Source of the DNA: an uncultured Rothia sp. | GTDB taxonomy: Bacteria; Actinomycetota; Actinomycetes; Actinomycetales; Micrococcaceae | Length of the DNA stretch: 64,000 nt | Direction of reading: 5' to 3' | Assembly (NCBI GenBank): GCA_946221065.1 | Contig: CAMIIO010000001.1 | Coordinates: 1-64,000 of the forward strand | Shown: one piece after another, positions 25,916 to 34,882 of the stretch | Layout: each line of letters opens with the position of its first letter | Numbering within the stretch: position 1 is the first letter of the stretch | The notes under the pieces: model-generated | The model's database searches: none | What the model saw: only the letters and a program-made list of their open reading frames with translations | Told to the model about the DNA's origin: nothing | Program-made: the position numbers and the translations under genes

Positions 25916-26521
25916 TTAGCGAGCGAGCACGGCTACAAGGAAAGTGGAATCTTCGCCAAACGGGCGCAAATCCCAGGTGGAGAATTTCTGTTCCACGCGC
26001 AACCCGGCGGCGTCGACGTCGACAAAGAACTGCGCAAAATCGTAGCCACGACCGGCACCGAAACCGAGCACCGCACGCCCTTCCGGAGCCAGTACGGCAC
26101 GGAAATTTTTAAGGACGGGCAGGCGGGTTGATTCGGCAAGGAAAGTCATCACATTGCCGGCGCATACGATGGCGTCAAAGTCCTTGCCATCTTGCACTTC
26201 TACTACGTCGGTGAGGTCCGTCAGGTCGGCGGCAATCCACTGCGCATCCGGGCACACGCGCTGGGCTTCGGCAATGAGCTTGGGGTCAATATCTACGCCG
26301 GTTACTCGGTGTCCGGCGTTGTGCAGATAGGTGCCGAGCCTGCCGGGGCCGGAACCGGCGTCAAGAATTGTGGCGCCACGGGGCACCATTGCGTCAATGA
26401 GCCGCGCCTCGCCAAAAATATCCTGCCCCTGCTCCTGCATGGTTTTAAAACGCTGAATATACCAGTCGGAATGCCCGGGATTGCGTTCGGTTTGAATCTG
26501 CCACAGGGATTTTTCTCGCAC
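25916..26521 (-). CDS. Class I SAM-dependent methyltransferase
   Basis: A 201-residue methyltransferase. Motif I is ILDAGSGPGRLGTYL (near 52-66), followed by VTGVDIDPKLIAEA, where the acidic residue binds the ribose of S-adenosylmethionine. WIAADLTDL and FDAIVCAGNVM match the next motifs. The substrate is unknown. The start is GTG at 26521, with AAAGG upstream. It is separated by 72 bases from the MauE-thioredoxin gene on the same strand, so the two may be cotranscribed. Confidence 0.88.
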   Translation of the reverse strand: MREKSLWQIQTERNPGHSDWYIQRFKTMQEQGQDIFGEARLIDAMVPRGATILDAGSGPGRLGTYLHNAGHRVTGVDIDPKLIAEAQRVCPDAQWIAADLTDLTDVVEVQDGKDFDAIVCAGNVMTFLAESTRLPVLKNFRAVLAPEGRAVLGFGAGRGYDFAQFFVDVDAAGLRVEQKFSTWDLRPFGEDSTFLVAVLAR

Positions 26522-26593
26522 AGTGGGTGCCTTTCTTGCTTCGGATATATGTTGTTTTTAGCGTATCAGCGCCACCGGAGAAAGCGCGTAGGG

Positions 26594-27607
26594 CTAGACC
26601 TCAAACTCCGCCATGAGATCCTCCATGAACTCGCTCACATGGTTACTTCCGGCAACGGGGCCGCCCGCAAGCAGACCGTCTGCGCCCAGCGCCACCACCA
26701 TGGGGGTTGCCCTGCCAAAGACCGCTTGGTTATTGAAGCCCTGGTCGATTAGAACTTCAATATGTTCGGGCATGTGTAGCTTCTCCACTTCGCTCTGATC
26801 GGACACTACCGGGTGGAGTTTGAGCATGGGCAGGCGTTCCTGCCACTTTTCAATCTTGGGCATTACTGCCTGGCACGGGGAGCAGCCACTAGAGAGGAAG
26901 AAGAGAATTCGCGCCTGGGTTTGGGCGAGGTCGCGGAAAGTGTATTTGATGCTGTTGGTGTTCTCCACCATGCCGTAGGGGATGGGTAGGCGCACGTAGT
27001 CGGCTTCGGCGTCGTCCTCGGTAGCCTGGGTGTACTCGGGGGCGATGCTATCTTCAACGGCGGCGGCGACATGGGCAGCGGTGAGTTCCGAGCGGTACAT
27101 ACACCACAGTGCCCCGGCGGCACATGCGGCGCCGAGTAGCCAGAGCCAACCGCCGACGTCGAGGTGAAGGAGTAGCTGTAGGGCGGATTGGCGCGTGGTG
27201 AGGTTGGCGATCAGCGTGCCGACGGCGGCAGCGAGTAGCGCGGTGTTGCGCCCCAGCGTGTACCCGGAGATTGGCGCGGTGGATTCCCCGCCAAAGCAGT
27301 TACAGCTGGCGGTGTTGCCGGTAAAGACGGCGCGGGCAATCACGATCCAGTAGAAAGCGAATAGGATGACCGAGGCAACGCCACCTATGATTGCCGGCCA
27401 TCCGGGAACAAAAAGTAGCCAGGCGGCAAGAGCAAGTTCACCCCAGGGCACAGCGCGGGCGGCGAGCTTGAGCGGGATTAGGTGATCCAGCTTCAGATTG
27501 ACGATTGCGGCGGCGATGCTGCTGGGCTCTTTAGCCTTGGCGATTCCGCTAAAGAACAGGGTAAAAATTAGGACGAGAGTACATAGGACTAGGGGAGACA
27601 CAAACAC
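26594..27607 (-). CDS. MauE-type membrane protein fused to a thioredoxin-like domain
   Basis: The N-terminal half is a four-to-five-helix MauE/DoxX-type redox membrane domain with the paired cysteines SCNCFGG (Cys102, Cys104). The C-terminal half (about 220-337) is a thioredoxin-like domain with the redox motif SGCSPCQAV (Cys242, Cys245) and the cis-Pro in RATPMVVAL. In MauE systems the membrane part exchanges electrons or disulfides with a partner; here both parts are one protein, suggesting a self-contained route for thiol redox across the membrane. The target protein is unknown. The start at 27607 lies 190 bases from a long palindrome. Confidence 0.85.
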   Translation of the reverse strand: MFVSPLVLCTLVLIFTLFFSGIAKAKEPSSIAAAIVNLKLDHLIPLKLAARAVPWGELALAAWLLFVPGWPAIIGGVASVILFAFYWIVIARAVFTGNTASCNCFGGESTAPISGYTLGRNTALLAAAVGTLIANLTTRQSALQLLLHLDVGGWLWLLGAACAAGALWCMYRSELTAAHVAAAVEDSIAPEYTQATEDDAEADYVRLPIPYGMVENTNSIKYTFRDLAQTQARILFFLSSGCSPCQAVMPKIEKWQERLPMLKLHPVVSDQSEVEKLHMPEHIEVLIDQGFNNQAVFGRATPMVVALGADGLLAGGPVAGSNHVSEFMEDLMAEFEV

Positions 27608-27798
27608 CTCGGAGAACTTCTGAGAAAGGCGGGGGATAACTATGGCTATCCTACGGCGGTTGGAGAGGTAAGTGGCAAATATTTGTTCTTCGCCACCGTA
27701 TTTTCCTTGTGGGAGTAATGCGAGGGATCGTAAGTTATAACATCAGCCCAGCCACCTCACAGTGAGCTTGCCCAGCGGTGGCCGTGCCCGGCGTCCGT

Positions 27799-27877
27799 AT
27801 AAGGTACCGAAAATTGTTCTTTAAGAACCTTATTTTCCGGAAAAAAGGTTCTTAAAGAACAATTTCTGGTACCTTAT
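27799..27877. repeat. Palindromic repeat family 2, copy A
   Basis: Left arm 27799-27831 and right arm 27845-27877 (33 bases each) pair at 31 positions. Key words are AAGGTACC at the outside and GTTCTTTAAGAACCTT inside, the latter a smaller palindrome in itself. The element sits between divergently transcribed genes, so it is not a shared terminator. A second copy lies at 61333-61410. Confidence 0.9.
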
Positions 27878-27946
27878 GCATCTTCGCACGATGTAAACCT
27901 CCGTTATTTCAGCGCGTTCTAGGGGTATATGCGATAACTTTAGAGG

Positions 27947-28537
27947 GTGCTTATTTCAGATAGAGACATCCGTAACGAAATCAACAACGGCAGAATCGTC
28001 CTAGAACCCTATGATGAGGCGATGATTCAGCCTGCCTCGGTAGACGTGCGCCTAGACCGCTTCTTCCGCCTCTTTGACAACCACAAATACGCACATATTG
28101 ATCCCTCCCAGGAGCAAGAAGAACTCACGCACCTGGTTGAAGTCGCCCCGGACGAGCCCTTTATCCTGCACCCCGGCGAGTTCGTCCTCGGCGCCACCTA
28201 CGAGAAGGTCACCCTCCCCAACGACGTCGCCGCCCGGCTTGAAGGCAAATCCTCCCTGGGCCGTTTGGGACTGCTCACGCACTCCACTGCCGGCTTTATT
28301 GACCCTGGTTTCTCCGGGCACGTGACCCTAGAACTTTCCAATGTGGCAACGCTACCCATCATGCTGTGGCCCGGATCCAAGGTGGGGCAACTCTGCTTCT
28401 TCCGGCTCACCTCCGAAACCGAGCACCCCTACGGCTCGGGGGCTTACGGCAACCGCTACCAGGGTCAGCGTGGCCCCACGGCGTCGCGTAGCTACCTGAA
28501 CTTCCATAAGACGCAGATTCCCCTCGAACGCGACTAA
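27947..28537 (+). CDS. dcd: dCTP deaminase, probably the dUMP-forming type
   Basis: This enzyme converts dCTP to dUTP, or directly to dUMP in the bifunctional type common in actinobacteria, for thymidylate synthesis. The 196-residue protein has the trimer motif QPASVDVRLD (28-37), the active-site segment GKSSLGRLGL (100-109), the catalytic Glu in HVTLELSN (Glu129) and the C-terminal lid QGQRGPTASR that covers the nucleotide. The start is GTG at 27947. TAACTT (27935-27940) lies 6 bases ahead with no ribosome-binding site, so the mRNA is probably leaderless. The kinase-like gene follows after 33 bases. Confidence 0.95.
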   Translation: MLISDRDIRNEINNGRIVLEPYDEAMIQPASVDVRLDRFFRLFDNHKYAHIDPSQEQEELTHLVEVAPDEPFILHPGEFVLGATYEKVTLPNDVAARLEGKSSLGRLGLLTHSTAGFIDPGFSGHVTLELSNVATLPIMLWPGSKVGQLCFFRLTSETEHPYGSGAYGNRYQGQRGPTASRSYLNFHKTQIPLERD

Positions 28538-28570
28538 CACCCCTTCCCTCTTACCCCCAGGAGCGTTCCG

Positions 28571-29746
28571 ATGCGCGGTTTTTCTCTTTGCCCGGCTGAT
28601 GTGGATGTCCATCTTCTTTTTGCTGAGGGCATCTCCCAAGAATTTTATGACTCGGCTTTGAGCGAGTGGGGTTCTCTGCGCCCCGAACCTCTTCAGCTCA
28701 GCCAGGAAGAACTGCTGGCGGAACAGGACGAGCACACCATATACGTGCTACCGCTACCGGACTCCGGCGTGGTTACTGATCAGCCGGCACCGAATTTTTC
28801 TCACCGGCTTCACGTCAATGATGAAGCAATGGGCCACGAACGGCTTACCGTTGAGGTCACCATGCGAATGCTCGCGGCCCTTGCCGGGCAAATGAGTCTT
28901 TTCCATGCGGCAGCTCTGGGTAATCCGCAAACCCATGACGCATTTATTCTGGTGGGCCCTTCCGGGCAGGGCAAAACTACCGCGTCACGTTTTTTGGGGA
29001 AGAACTTTTCGTATCTTTCGGATGAAACTGCCATCGTTGATTCGAGTAATCATCTGCGCCCGTACCCTAAGCCCCTCTCGGTTATCACGGATTCAGCCAA
29101 GCCTAAGGAACAGATTGACCCTGCCTCGGTGGGGATCGCCGCCGTGGCACCGGATGATTTCTCCTTTGTACTCAAACACGTGATTCTGCTGGATCGACGG
29201 CGAGAGCAACCCGTGGAAAGTCCTTTCTTTGAGCGGGTAGATATGGCGGACGCCGTGCTAGAGATCTCTCAGCAAACCTCCGGGCTGTTGCTGACGGACG
29301 ACGGCGTGCCTCGACTACTTGAAGTAATTAATGCGTGCGGTGGGGCGCTTCGCCTGGTGTACTCGGAGATTACCGAGACGCTCCCGCTCTTTCAGAAATT
29401 ACTGTCAGGAGAGCTACAGATTGAGCCGGTACTAGCCGAGACCTCCGTTATCCAAGATGGTTCTGAGCCGGAGACTAACCACGAGTCCGGCACCGGCACC
29501 TCATCCGACGTCGTGGCTCGCATACCCGGCAACACTCTCTACCTGCTGGGGGATCGAGCGCTTCTGGCGCAGAGTGCGAAGCTTTCCGAGATTTCTCTTT
29601 TTGCCGCGGATGTGTGGCTGACCGTGGAGAAGCCGCTGACTCGCGAGGAGTTGAAGCGCGCGCTACAGGAGCTGTATGGGGAGATTCCTGCGGAAGATTT
29701 TCAGCGGGTGCTCACTGAGCTGATCGAGAGCAAAATTATTCGCTAA
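28571..29746 (+). CDS. HPr-kinase-like P-loop protein with PqqD-like C-terminal domain
   Basis: A 391-residue protein. The centre resembles the HPr kinase / PEP-carboxykinase-like fold: FILVGPSGQGKTTASRFLG (Walker A, 129-137) then FSYLSDETAIV (Asp-Glu near 150-152). Kinases of this type occur in lasso-peptide and other modified-peptide clusters, where they are often linked to PqqD-type precursor-binding domains. The last 75 residues here (ARIPGNTLYLLG, then LTREELKRALQEL and FQRVLTELIESKIIR) have the PqqD-like pattern. The first 90 residues are unassigned. No precursor peptide or cyclase is visible nearby. CAGGAGCG precedes the ATG, and the stop overlaps the convergent MFS gene by 11 bases. 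Confidence 0.72.
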   Translation: MRGFSLCPADVDVHLLFAEGISQEFYDSALSEWGSLRPEPLQLSQEELLAEQDEHTIYVLPLPDSGVVTDQPAPNFSHRLHVNDEAMGHERLTVEVTMRMLAALAGQMSLFHAAALGNPQTHDAFILVGPSGQGKTTASRFLGKNFSYLSDETAIVDSSNHLRPYPKPLSVITDSAKPKEQIDPASVGIAAVAPDDFSFVLKHVILLDRRREQPVESPFFERVDMADAVLEISQQTSGLLLTDDGVPRLLEVINACGGALRLVYSEITETLPLFQKLLSGELQIEPVLAETSVIQDGSEPETNHESGTGTSSDVVARIPGNTLYLLGDRALLAQSAKLSEISLFAADVWLTVEKPLTREELKRALQELYGEIPAEDFQRVLTELIESKIIR

Positions 29747-31121
29747 CGGGTGTGTGCGTGGGTGCCGGGTTGAGTGGGATTAGCAAGAGCAGTCCCAGGG
29801 TAATCACGGTGAGAATTCCGAGAACACCCCAGATTTGTGCGCCCAGTAGCGAGACAAAGAGGGTGAAGAGGGCGGGGGCGAGGAATGACGTCGCACGTCC
29901 GGTGGTGGAATATAGCCCAAAGATTTCGCCTTCTTGCCCTGCCGGGGTGAGTCGGGAGAGGTAGGTTCGGGAGGCGGATTGTGCCGGCCCTACGAAGGAG
30001 CAGAGCGCGAGTCCGCAGATCCAGAAGGTAAGCGGTGTTTGGCTAAAGAGTAGCGGAATACCTACTAGTAGAATGCCGATTAGGCTGAGCATAATGACCC
30101 GTTTGGGCCCTAGTCGATCGTCTAGGCGGCCGCCGATGAGTGCGCCCACTCCTGCCACTACGTTGCCGGCGATGGCAAAGAGGATGACGTCCGTGGTGCT
30201 GAAGCCGAAGGTGCCGGTGGCAAGGATTCCGCCGAAGGTAAAGATACCCACCAGTCCGTCGCGGAATACGGCGGAGGCGATAAGGAAGTAGAGGGTCTGC
30301 GGGGCATTACGGTAGAGCCGGGCAATGGTTTTACCGAGTTCTTTATAGGAGCCGATAAAGCTGAGTTTTGGTGCAGGTGCTGTTGCGCCGGAGGTGGTTT
30401 TTGCTTGCCGGTCACGGCGCGTGAGGCTGATGAAGAGCGGGATGGTGAGTCCGGCAAACCAGAGTCCGGAGAAGATTGCTACCGCGCGAACGTGGAGGGA
30501 ATCTTCGTGGGGGATTCCTAAGAAACCGGGGGTGCCACCCATCCCAATAAATCCGAAGAGAACGATCAGTAGCGCAACGATTCCGCCAAAGTACCCGCTC
30601 GCCCAGCCTATGCCGCCAATGCGCCCCACGGTGGCGGGGGTAGAGATGGTTGGCAGGATCGCGTTGTAGTTGACCGAGGCAAACTCGTTCACCACGTTGG
30701 CAACGCACAGGAGGGTCACGCCGTAGAGCAACCAATCCGGCGACGGCGCGGCAAAGAAGCAGAGCGCCATGAGTATTGAGGTAAGGAGTGTGTTAATAAT
30801 GAGCCACAGGGTGCGGTTCCCGGAAGTATCTGCCCGCTGCCCGGTCACCGGCGCCAACAAAGCAATGCACACCCCGGCGATTGTTAAGCCGCTGGACATC
30901 ACCGAGGAAGCATATGCGGCGTCACCAAAAGCACTGCTGGTGAGGTACACCGAGAACACAAACGTCGTCATAATGGCGTTAAAGGAGGCGCTGCCGGCGT
31001 CCCACAGTGCCCAGGCGGCAACGGTTCCGCGCGGGGCAGGCCGTGCCGGGCGCTGATGATCCGGTTCGACGGCGGCGTGCGGCGAATCCGCCGGGGGAAG
31101 GCTGGAGGAGTGTGAGCTCAT
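29736..31121 (-). CDS. MFS transporter, UMF1 (Atg22-like) family
   Basis: A 461-residue transporter with about 12 hydrophobic helices after a Ser/Pro/Arg-rich cytoplasmic head. The opening VAAWALWDAGSASFNAIMTT is the hallmark of the UMF1 family, and the charged loop GGRLDDRLGPKR is the MFS motif A of the second half. Relatives of yeast Atg22 export amino acids; the bacterial substrate is unknown. At ATG 31121 there is no good ribosome-binding site, but TAGGCT lies 7 bases ahead, so the gene may be leaderless. It ends inside the last codons of the convergent kinase-like gene. Confidence 0.87.
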   Translation of the reverse strand: MSSHSSSLPPADSPHAAVEPDHQRPARPAPRGTVAAWALWDAGSASFNAIMTTFVFSVYLTSSAFGDAAYASSVMSSGLTIAGVCIALLAPVTGQRADTSGNRTLWLIINTLLTSILMALCFFAAPSPDWLLYGVTLLCVANVVNEFASVNYNAILPTISTPATVGRIGGIGWASGYFGGIVALLIVLFGFIGMGGTPGFLGIPHEDSLHVRAVAIFSGLWFAGLTIPLFISLTRRDRQAKTTSGATAPAPKLSFIGSYKELGKTIARLYRNAPQTLYFLIASAVFRDGLVGIFTFGGILATGTFGFSTTDVILFAIAGNVVAGVGALIGGRLDDRLGPKRVIMLSLIGILLVGIPLLFSQTPLTFWICGLALCSFVGPAQSASRTYLSRLTPAGQEGEIFGLYSTTGRATSFLAPALFTLFVSLLGAQIWGVLGILTVITLGLLLLIPLNPAPTHTPVSE

Positions 31122-31162
31122 AGACCTAAGCCTAACCGGTGAAAGAGTACACGCATAGAAAA

Positions 31163-31200
31163 TGCCAGGCTCTTCCGTTAGAAAACGGAAGAGCCCGGCA
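31163..31200 (-). terminator. Terminator of the DUF4235 gene
   Basis: GCCAGGCTCTTCCGTT and AACGGAAGAGCCCGGC form a strong stem with one mismatch around the loop AGAA. It lies about 20 bases past the DUF4235 stop on the minus strand, with a short T-run there (GGCATTTT), and separates that gene from the MFS gene. Confidence 0.82.
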
Positions 31201-31217
31201 TATATCACTCAAGGTTT

Positions 31218-31484
31218 TTAGATCTCGCCCTGGTTTGCAGAACCCTTGGAACGGTCAGCTTCAATCTGAGATGCCTTACGTGCCACAGCCACCTTAATAA
31301 CGGTGCCCACGGTGCCGGTAATCATTGCCCAGAGAATAATGTCGCGCCAGCGCTCGTCCTCGTCCGGGTTCTTTTCTGGAGGTTCGTTGCCGGTGACCTT
31401 TTTCCAGGTTGCCGAGAGAATCTTATTGGATAGAGCCACGCCAGCTAAGGAAGCAAGCGAGCCAGCGATCTGAATCGGGTTCAT
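31218..31484 (-). CDS. DUF4235 family small membrane protein
   Basis: An 88-residue protein with two hydrophobic segments (about 4-20 and 49-66) and the stretch SATWKKVTGNEPPEKNPDED, which is typical of the DUF4235 family found across actinobacteria. The function is unknown. AAAGGGAAA ahead of ATG 31484 decides the start. It is a single-gene unit with its own terminator. Confidence 0.85.
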   Translation of the reverse strand: MNPIQIAGSLASLAGVALSNKILSATWKKVTGNEPPEKNPDEDERWRDIILWAMITGTVGTVIKVAVARKASQIEADRSKGSANQGEI

Positions 31485-31663
31485 GGATTTCCCTTTCGTC
31501 AAAAATAATGAGTATCCTTGCTAATTCTAACGTGCTGCGGGGAAAAAGTCGCGCGGGGAGTCCGCCGGAGAGACTGCTCTCTTCCTTGCCCACCGCGGTA
31601 AGAAACCCTCTATACTGAGGGAAGCTTTATAAAAATCTCGGTGCCCCGCGCACCGGCAGACAC

Positions 31664-31766
31664 ATCAACGACAGGGGAGCACCGAAAAATTTTCGGGTGC
31701 TGAGAGTGCGTAGGCAGACCCTCGAACCTGATCCGGCTAGTACCGGCGTGAGGAAGTCGAGATTAC
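31664..31766 (+). promoter_or_regulatory. TPP riboswitch (THI element) upstream of ykoEDC
   Basis: Conserved THI-box words occur in order: ACAGGGGAGC, GCTGAGAGTGCG, GACCCTCGAACCTGATC, CCGG...CCGG and GAGGAAGTCGAG. CGAC near 31669 and GTCG near 31756 close the outer stem. The aptamer ends about 55 bases before the ykoE ATG, a spacing that fits translational control. It shows that the transporter is linked to thiamine. Confidence 0.96.
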
Positions 31767-31821
31767 CCCATTCTGCCCACCACGCACCTAGCGGCTCCTC
31801 TTCCCTCGGTTGGAAGGAACT

Positions 31822-32430
31822 ATGGCTCAGAAAAATACGCTTTCGTGGCGCGTGAACGACATCGTGGTGGCATCGGTTTTGGCGGTAGCGTGCGGCTTAC
31901 TGTTCTGGGTGTGGTCTAACCTGGCGTATCCCGCCCTCACCGGTGCGCTCGCCGTAGCACCCGAGTACGCCCCGCTTTTTGCCGGCCCCTGGCTTCTTGC
32001 CGGCGTGCTGGGCGGGTACATTATCCGCAAGCCCGGTGCCGCTCTCTATACCGAAGTTCTGGCGGCGGTAATCTCCGGATTGCTTGGAACCCAGTACTCC
32101 TGGACCGTCGTCATCTCCGGATTGATTCAGGGCTTCGGTGCAGAGCTCGTCTTTGCCGCAGCGGGGTACAAGCTATGGAACGTCGTTACCGCAACCCTAG
32201 CGGGTGTTGTTTCCGGTGTGGCTGCCGGAATCTCCGAAATCATCATCTACTACGCCGGTGAAATCACCGGTGGTAAAGCCGTCATCTATGTGCTGTGTCT
32301 CGGGGTTTCCGGCGCCGTTCTTGCCGGACTCCTCAGCTGGCTTATCACCAAGGCGCTTCTGCCCACCGGCGCGCTGTCTTCCCTCGCCTCCGGGCGTGAG
32401 TCACAGCGTCAAATCCGCGAACCCCGCTAA
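31822..32430 (+). CDS. ykoE: ECF transporter S component for thiamine precursor (HMP)
   Basis: This is the substrate-binding membrane subunit of a YkoEDC-type ECF importer, thought to take up hydroxymethylpyrimidine or thiamine. The start WRVNDIVVASVLAVACGLLF, then YPALTGAL, IRKPGAALYTEVLAA and WTVVISGLIQGFGAELVFA are YkoE hallmarks. Six helices are visible in 202 residues. GGAAGGAAC precedes ATG 31822. It is the first gene behind a TPP riboswitch, and ykoD follows after 3 bases. A close paralogue is encoded at 38164. Confidence 0.95.
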   Translation: MAQKNTLSWRVNDIVVASVLAVACGLLFWVWSNLAYPALTGALAVAPEYAPLFAGPWLLAGVLGGYIIRKPGAALYTEVLAAVISGLLGTQYSWTVVISGLIQGFGAELVFAAAGYKLWNVVTATLAGVVSGVAAGISEIIIYYAGEITGGKAVIYVLCLGVSGAVLAGLLSWLITKALLPTGALSSLASGRESQRQIREPR

Positions 32431-32433
32431 GCC

Positions 32434-34062
32434 GTGACTAACACCGCGCCTTCATCCCCGCCCGCCGTCGGTGCCAGTATCGAAGCCACCGACTTCGGCT
32501 GGCACCACGCCGCCCGCACCCGCCCCGCCTTTGAACACCTCAACTTCCGTATTGACCCCGGTGAAAAGGTACTCCTGCTCGGACACTCCGGCGCAGGCAA
32601 ATCCACGCTCCTGCACGCCATGGGCGGACTCCTCTACGACGAGGACGGCGAATCCCAGCTCGGAGCCCTCACCCTCAACGGCAAAGAACCGCAAGAGGTT
32701 CGAGGCGTTGCCGGGCTCATGCAACAGGATCCCGAATCCTCGGTAGTCCTTGCACGAGTAGGCGACGACGTCGCGTTTGGCCCCGAAAACCTGGGCGTAG
32801 AGCGTGCCGAAATCTGGCAGCGGGTGGAACAAGCACTCGCGGCGGTCGGGCTAGAGAACCTAGCCCTGGACCGCTCCACTAGCGCGCTCTCCGGGGGGCA
32901 AAAACAGCGCCTTGGACTGGCAGGAATCCTCGCCATGCACCCCGGCGCGCTCCTGCTCGATGAGCCCACCGCCAACCTAGATCCCGACGGCGTGCTCGAA
33001 GTGCGCGACGCCGTCATCGCCGCCCAAAAAATCACCGGCGCAACCCTGGTTGTTATCGAACACCGCGTGGGCATTTGGGCCGATTATGTAGACCGCGTAA
33101 TTGTACTCGGCAAAGACGGTATCACCCACGACGGCGCACCTGGCACGGTACTCACTGAAGCACGGCAAGAACTCATCGACGCCGGCGTGTGGCTACCTGA
33201 CTACCTCCCAGCTATTCCGCCACGGCAAGAGCAACCCGGCGAAGCGCTCATTAGCGCCCAAAACCTCTCCGTCACACGGGAAAGCCCCTCCAGGAAAATC
33301 CTGAAAATCCGGCGCAAAGAACTCGAAGCCGGGCACATCCCCGAACTGCCGCTCGAACCCGTGGCACAAAAAATCTCGGTAGAAGTACGAGCCGGCGAAC
33401 ACCTCGGCATTCTCGGTCCCAACGGCGCCGGAAAATCCACGCTAGCCCTTACCCTCGCCGGGCTACTGGTGCCTTCCTCCGGGGAATTGCACGCTACCGA
33501 AGCTCTCATCAAACCTGCCACCGAATATGACGAGCGCGAAGTCGCCAAAACCCCCACTCTTACCGGCGATATTGCTAACTGGAAATCTACCGCGCTCGCG
33601 TCTCGTATTGGGTTGGTCTTTCAGGAGCCCGAGCAACAATTCTTGAAGGCAAGTGTGCGGGAAGAACTAGAGTTTGGACCGAGACACATTGCTAAGGTGC
33701 AGCGTCGCGCGGTGGATGAGGAAGCCCTGGCGCGCCGTACCGAGGAGCTACTGAGCCGGTTGCGACTGAAACATGTGGAAGAAGCTAATCCGTTCACACT
33801 TTCCGGAGGCGAGAAGCGCCGACTCTCAGTTGCGACCGCTCTGGCAACCGCCCCGCGCGTGCTGGTGTTGGACGAGCCAACATTCGGGCAGGACGCAAAT
33901 ACCTGGCACGAGCTGGTATTGCTTATCCGGGAACTCTTAGACGAGGGTATCGCGGTGCTTTCGGTTACTCACGATCTTGACTTTGTGAAGGCACTCGGCG
34001 GGCGCACCTTCACTGTGGGCGCGGAACACCGCGTTCACCGGACGCGAGGAGGAACCGCATGA
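32434..34062 (+). CDS. ykoD: ECF transporter duplicated ATPase
   Basis: Two ABC ATPase domains are fused in one 542-residue protein and drive the thiamine-precursor importer. Domain 1 has GHSGAGKST (50-58), LSGGQKQRLG and LLLDEPTANLD. Domain 2 has GPNGAGKST (328-336), LSGGEKRRLS and LVLDEPTFGQD. In the insert before domain 2, KILKIRRKELEAGHIPELPL is less usual. The start codon is GTG at 32434, three bases after ykoE, with no strong ribosome-binding site, so translation is probably coupled. The stop overlaps the ykoC start by 4 bases (ATGA). Confidence 0.95.
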   Translation: MTNTAPSSPPAVGASIEATDFGWHHAARTRPAFEHLNFRIDPGEKVLLLGHSGAGKSTLLHAMGGLLYDEDGESQLGALTLNGKEPQEVRGVAGLMQQDPESSVVLARVGDDVAFGPENLGVERAEIWQRVEQALAAVGLENLALDRSTSALSGGQKQRLGLAGILAMHPGALLLDEPTANLDPDGVLEVRDAVIAAQKITGATLVVIEHRVGIWADYVDRVIVLGKDGITHDGAPGTVLTEARQELIDAGVWLPDYLPAIPPRQEQPGEALISAQNLSVTRESPSRKILKIRRKELEAGHIPELPLEPVAQKISVEVRAGEHLGILGPNGAGKSTLALTLAGLLVPSSGELHATEALIKPATEYDEREVAKTPTLTGDIANWKSTALASRIGLVFQEPEQQFLKASVREELEFGPRHIAKVQRRAVDEEALARRTEELLSRLRLKHVEEANPFTLSGGEKRRLSVATALATAPRVLVLDEPTFGQDANTWHELVLLIRELLDEGIAVLSVTHDLDFVKALGGRTFTVGAEHRVHRTRGGTA

Positions 34063-34859
34063 GCGTCGATCTTTTTGCCACCACTGCTGCCCGGCAGGGT
34101 AGGCTCGGACGGCTTAACGCCGGCGTCAAGCTCCTTGCCACTTTGCTACTTACCCTGGGTTTGTTGTTGGTAAAAGACTCGGTGAGTGCCGGCGTCATTC
34201 TGGTGCTAGAGCTAGTAGCGTTACGTCTTGCCGGGTTGCATCCGCTTAAATTGTTGGGCACTTTTTGGCCCGTTGCCTTTGGCGCGCTACTTTCGGGCTG
34301 GTCTACGGCGCTACTGGTGGAAAAGACCGGGGAAACCGTGTTTCAACTTGGTTTTATCTGGGTGACCACGGATTCCCTGGCGGTGGGTTTTGCGCTGATG
34401 TTGCGTGGGTTGGCAATGGCGCTACCCGGTCTGCTACTGATTGCCACCACTGACCCCACTGACATTGCCGATTCGTTGGCGCAGACCGCTAAACTCCCGG
34501 CGCGTTTTGTGCTGGCGGCTCTTGCCTCCTTGCGATTGGTGGGGCTGATGTTTAGTGAATGGCGTGTGCTGGGGCAGGCTCGACGTGCGCGCGGGTTGGG
34601 CTCGCAAGATAGCCTATGGCAGCGGTTTAAGACGGCGCTGGGGCAAACCTTTGCTCTGCTTGTGCAAGCGATTCGACGCGGGACTCGGCTTTCGGTGACG
34701 ATGGAAGCGCGTGGCTTTGGTAGGGGTAAGCGAAGCTGGGCGCGAGTTCCAGAGTATTCGCTGGCAGATCTCTGGTTCTTTGTTACCTGCCTGGGTATTG
34801 TTGCCTGCGGCTGGGGACTTGCCGCCTGGACCGGCTACCTCACGTGGCTGTGGCAGTAG
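34059..34859 (+). CDS. ykoC: ECF transporter T component
   Basis: This is the energy-coupling transmembrane subunit that links YkoE to the ATPase. The N-terminal LGRLNAGVKLLATLLLTLGL and the coupling-helix motifs ARRARGLGSQ and TMEARGFGRG (the ARG/ERG-type signatures of EcfT) are present. The 266 residues with five to six helices match the family. The start ATG overlaps the ykoD stop. The operon ends here at a perfect 60-bp palindrome. Confidence 0.95.
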   Translation: MSVDLFATTAARQGRLGRLNAGVKLLATLLLTLGLLLVKDSVSAGVILVLELVALRLAGLHPLKLLGTFWPVAFGALLSGWSTALLVEKTGETVFQLGFIWVTTDSLAVGFALMLRGLAMALPGLLLIATTDPTDIADSLAQTAKLPARFVLAALASLRLVGLMFSEWRVLGQARRARGLGSQDSLWQRFKTALGQTFALLVQAIRRGTRLSVTMEARGFGRGKRSWARVPEYSLADLWFFVTCLGIVACGWGLAAWTGYLTWLWQ

Positions 34860-34882
34860 GACAAGCCACGAGATAAAAATCC

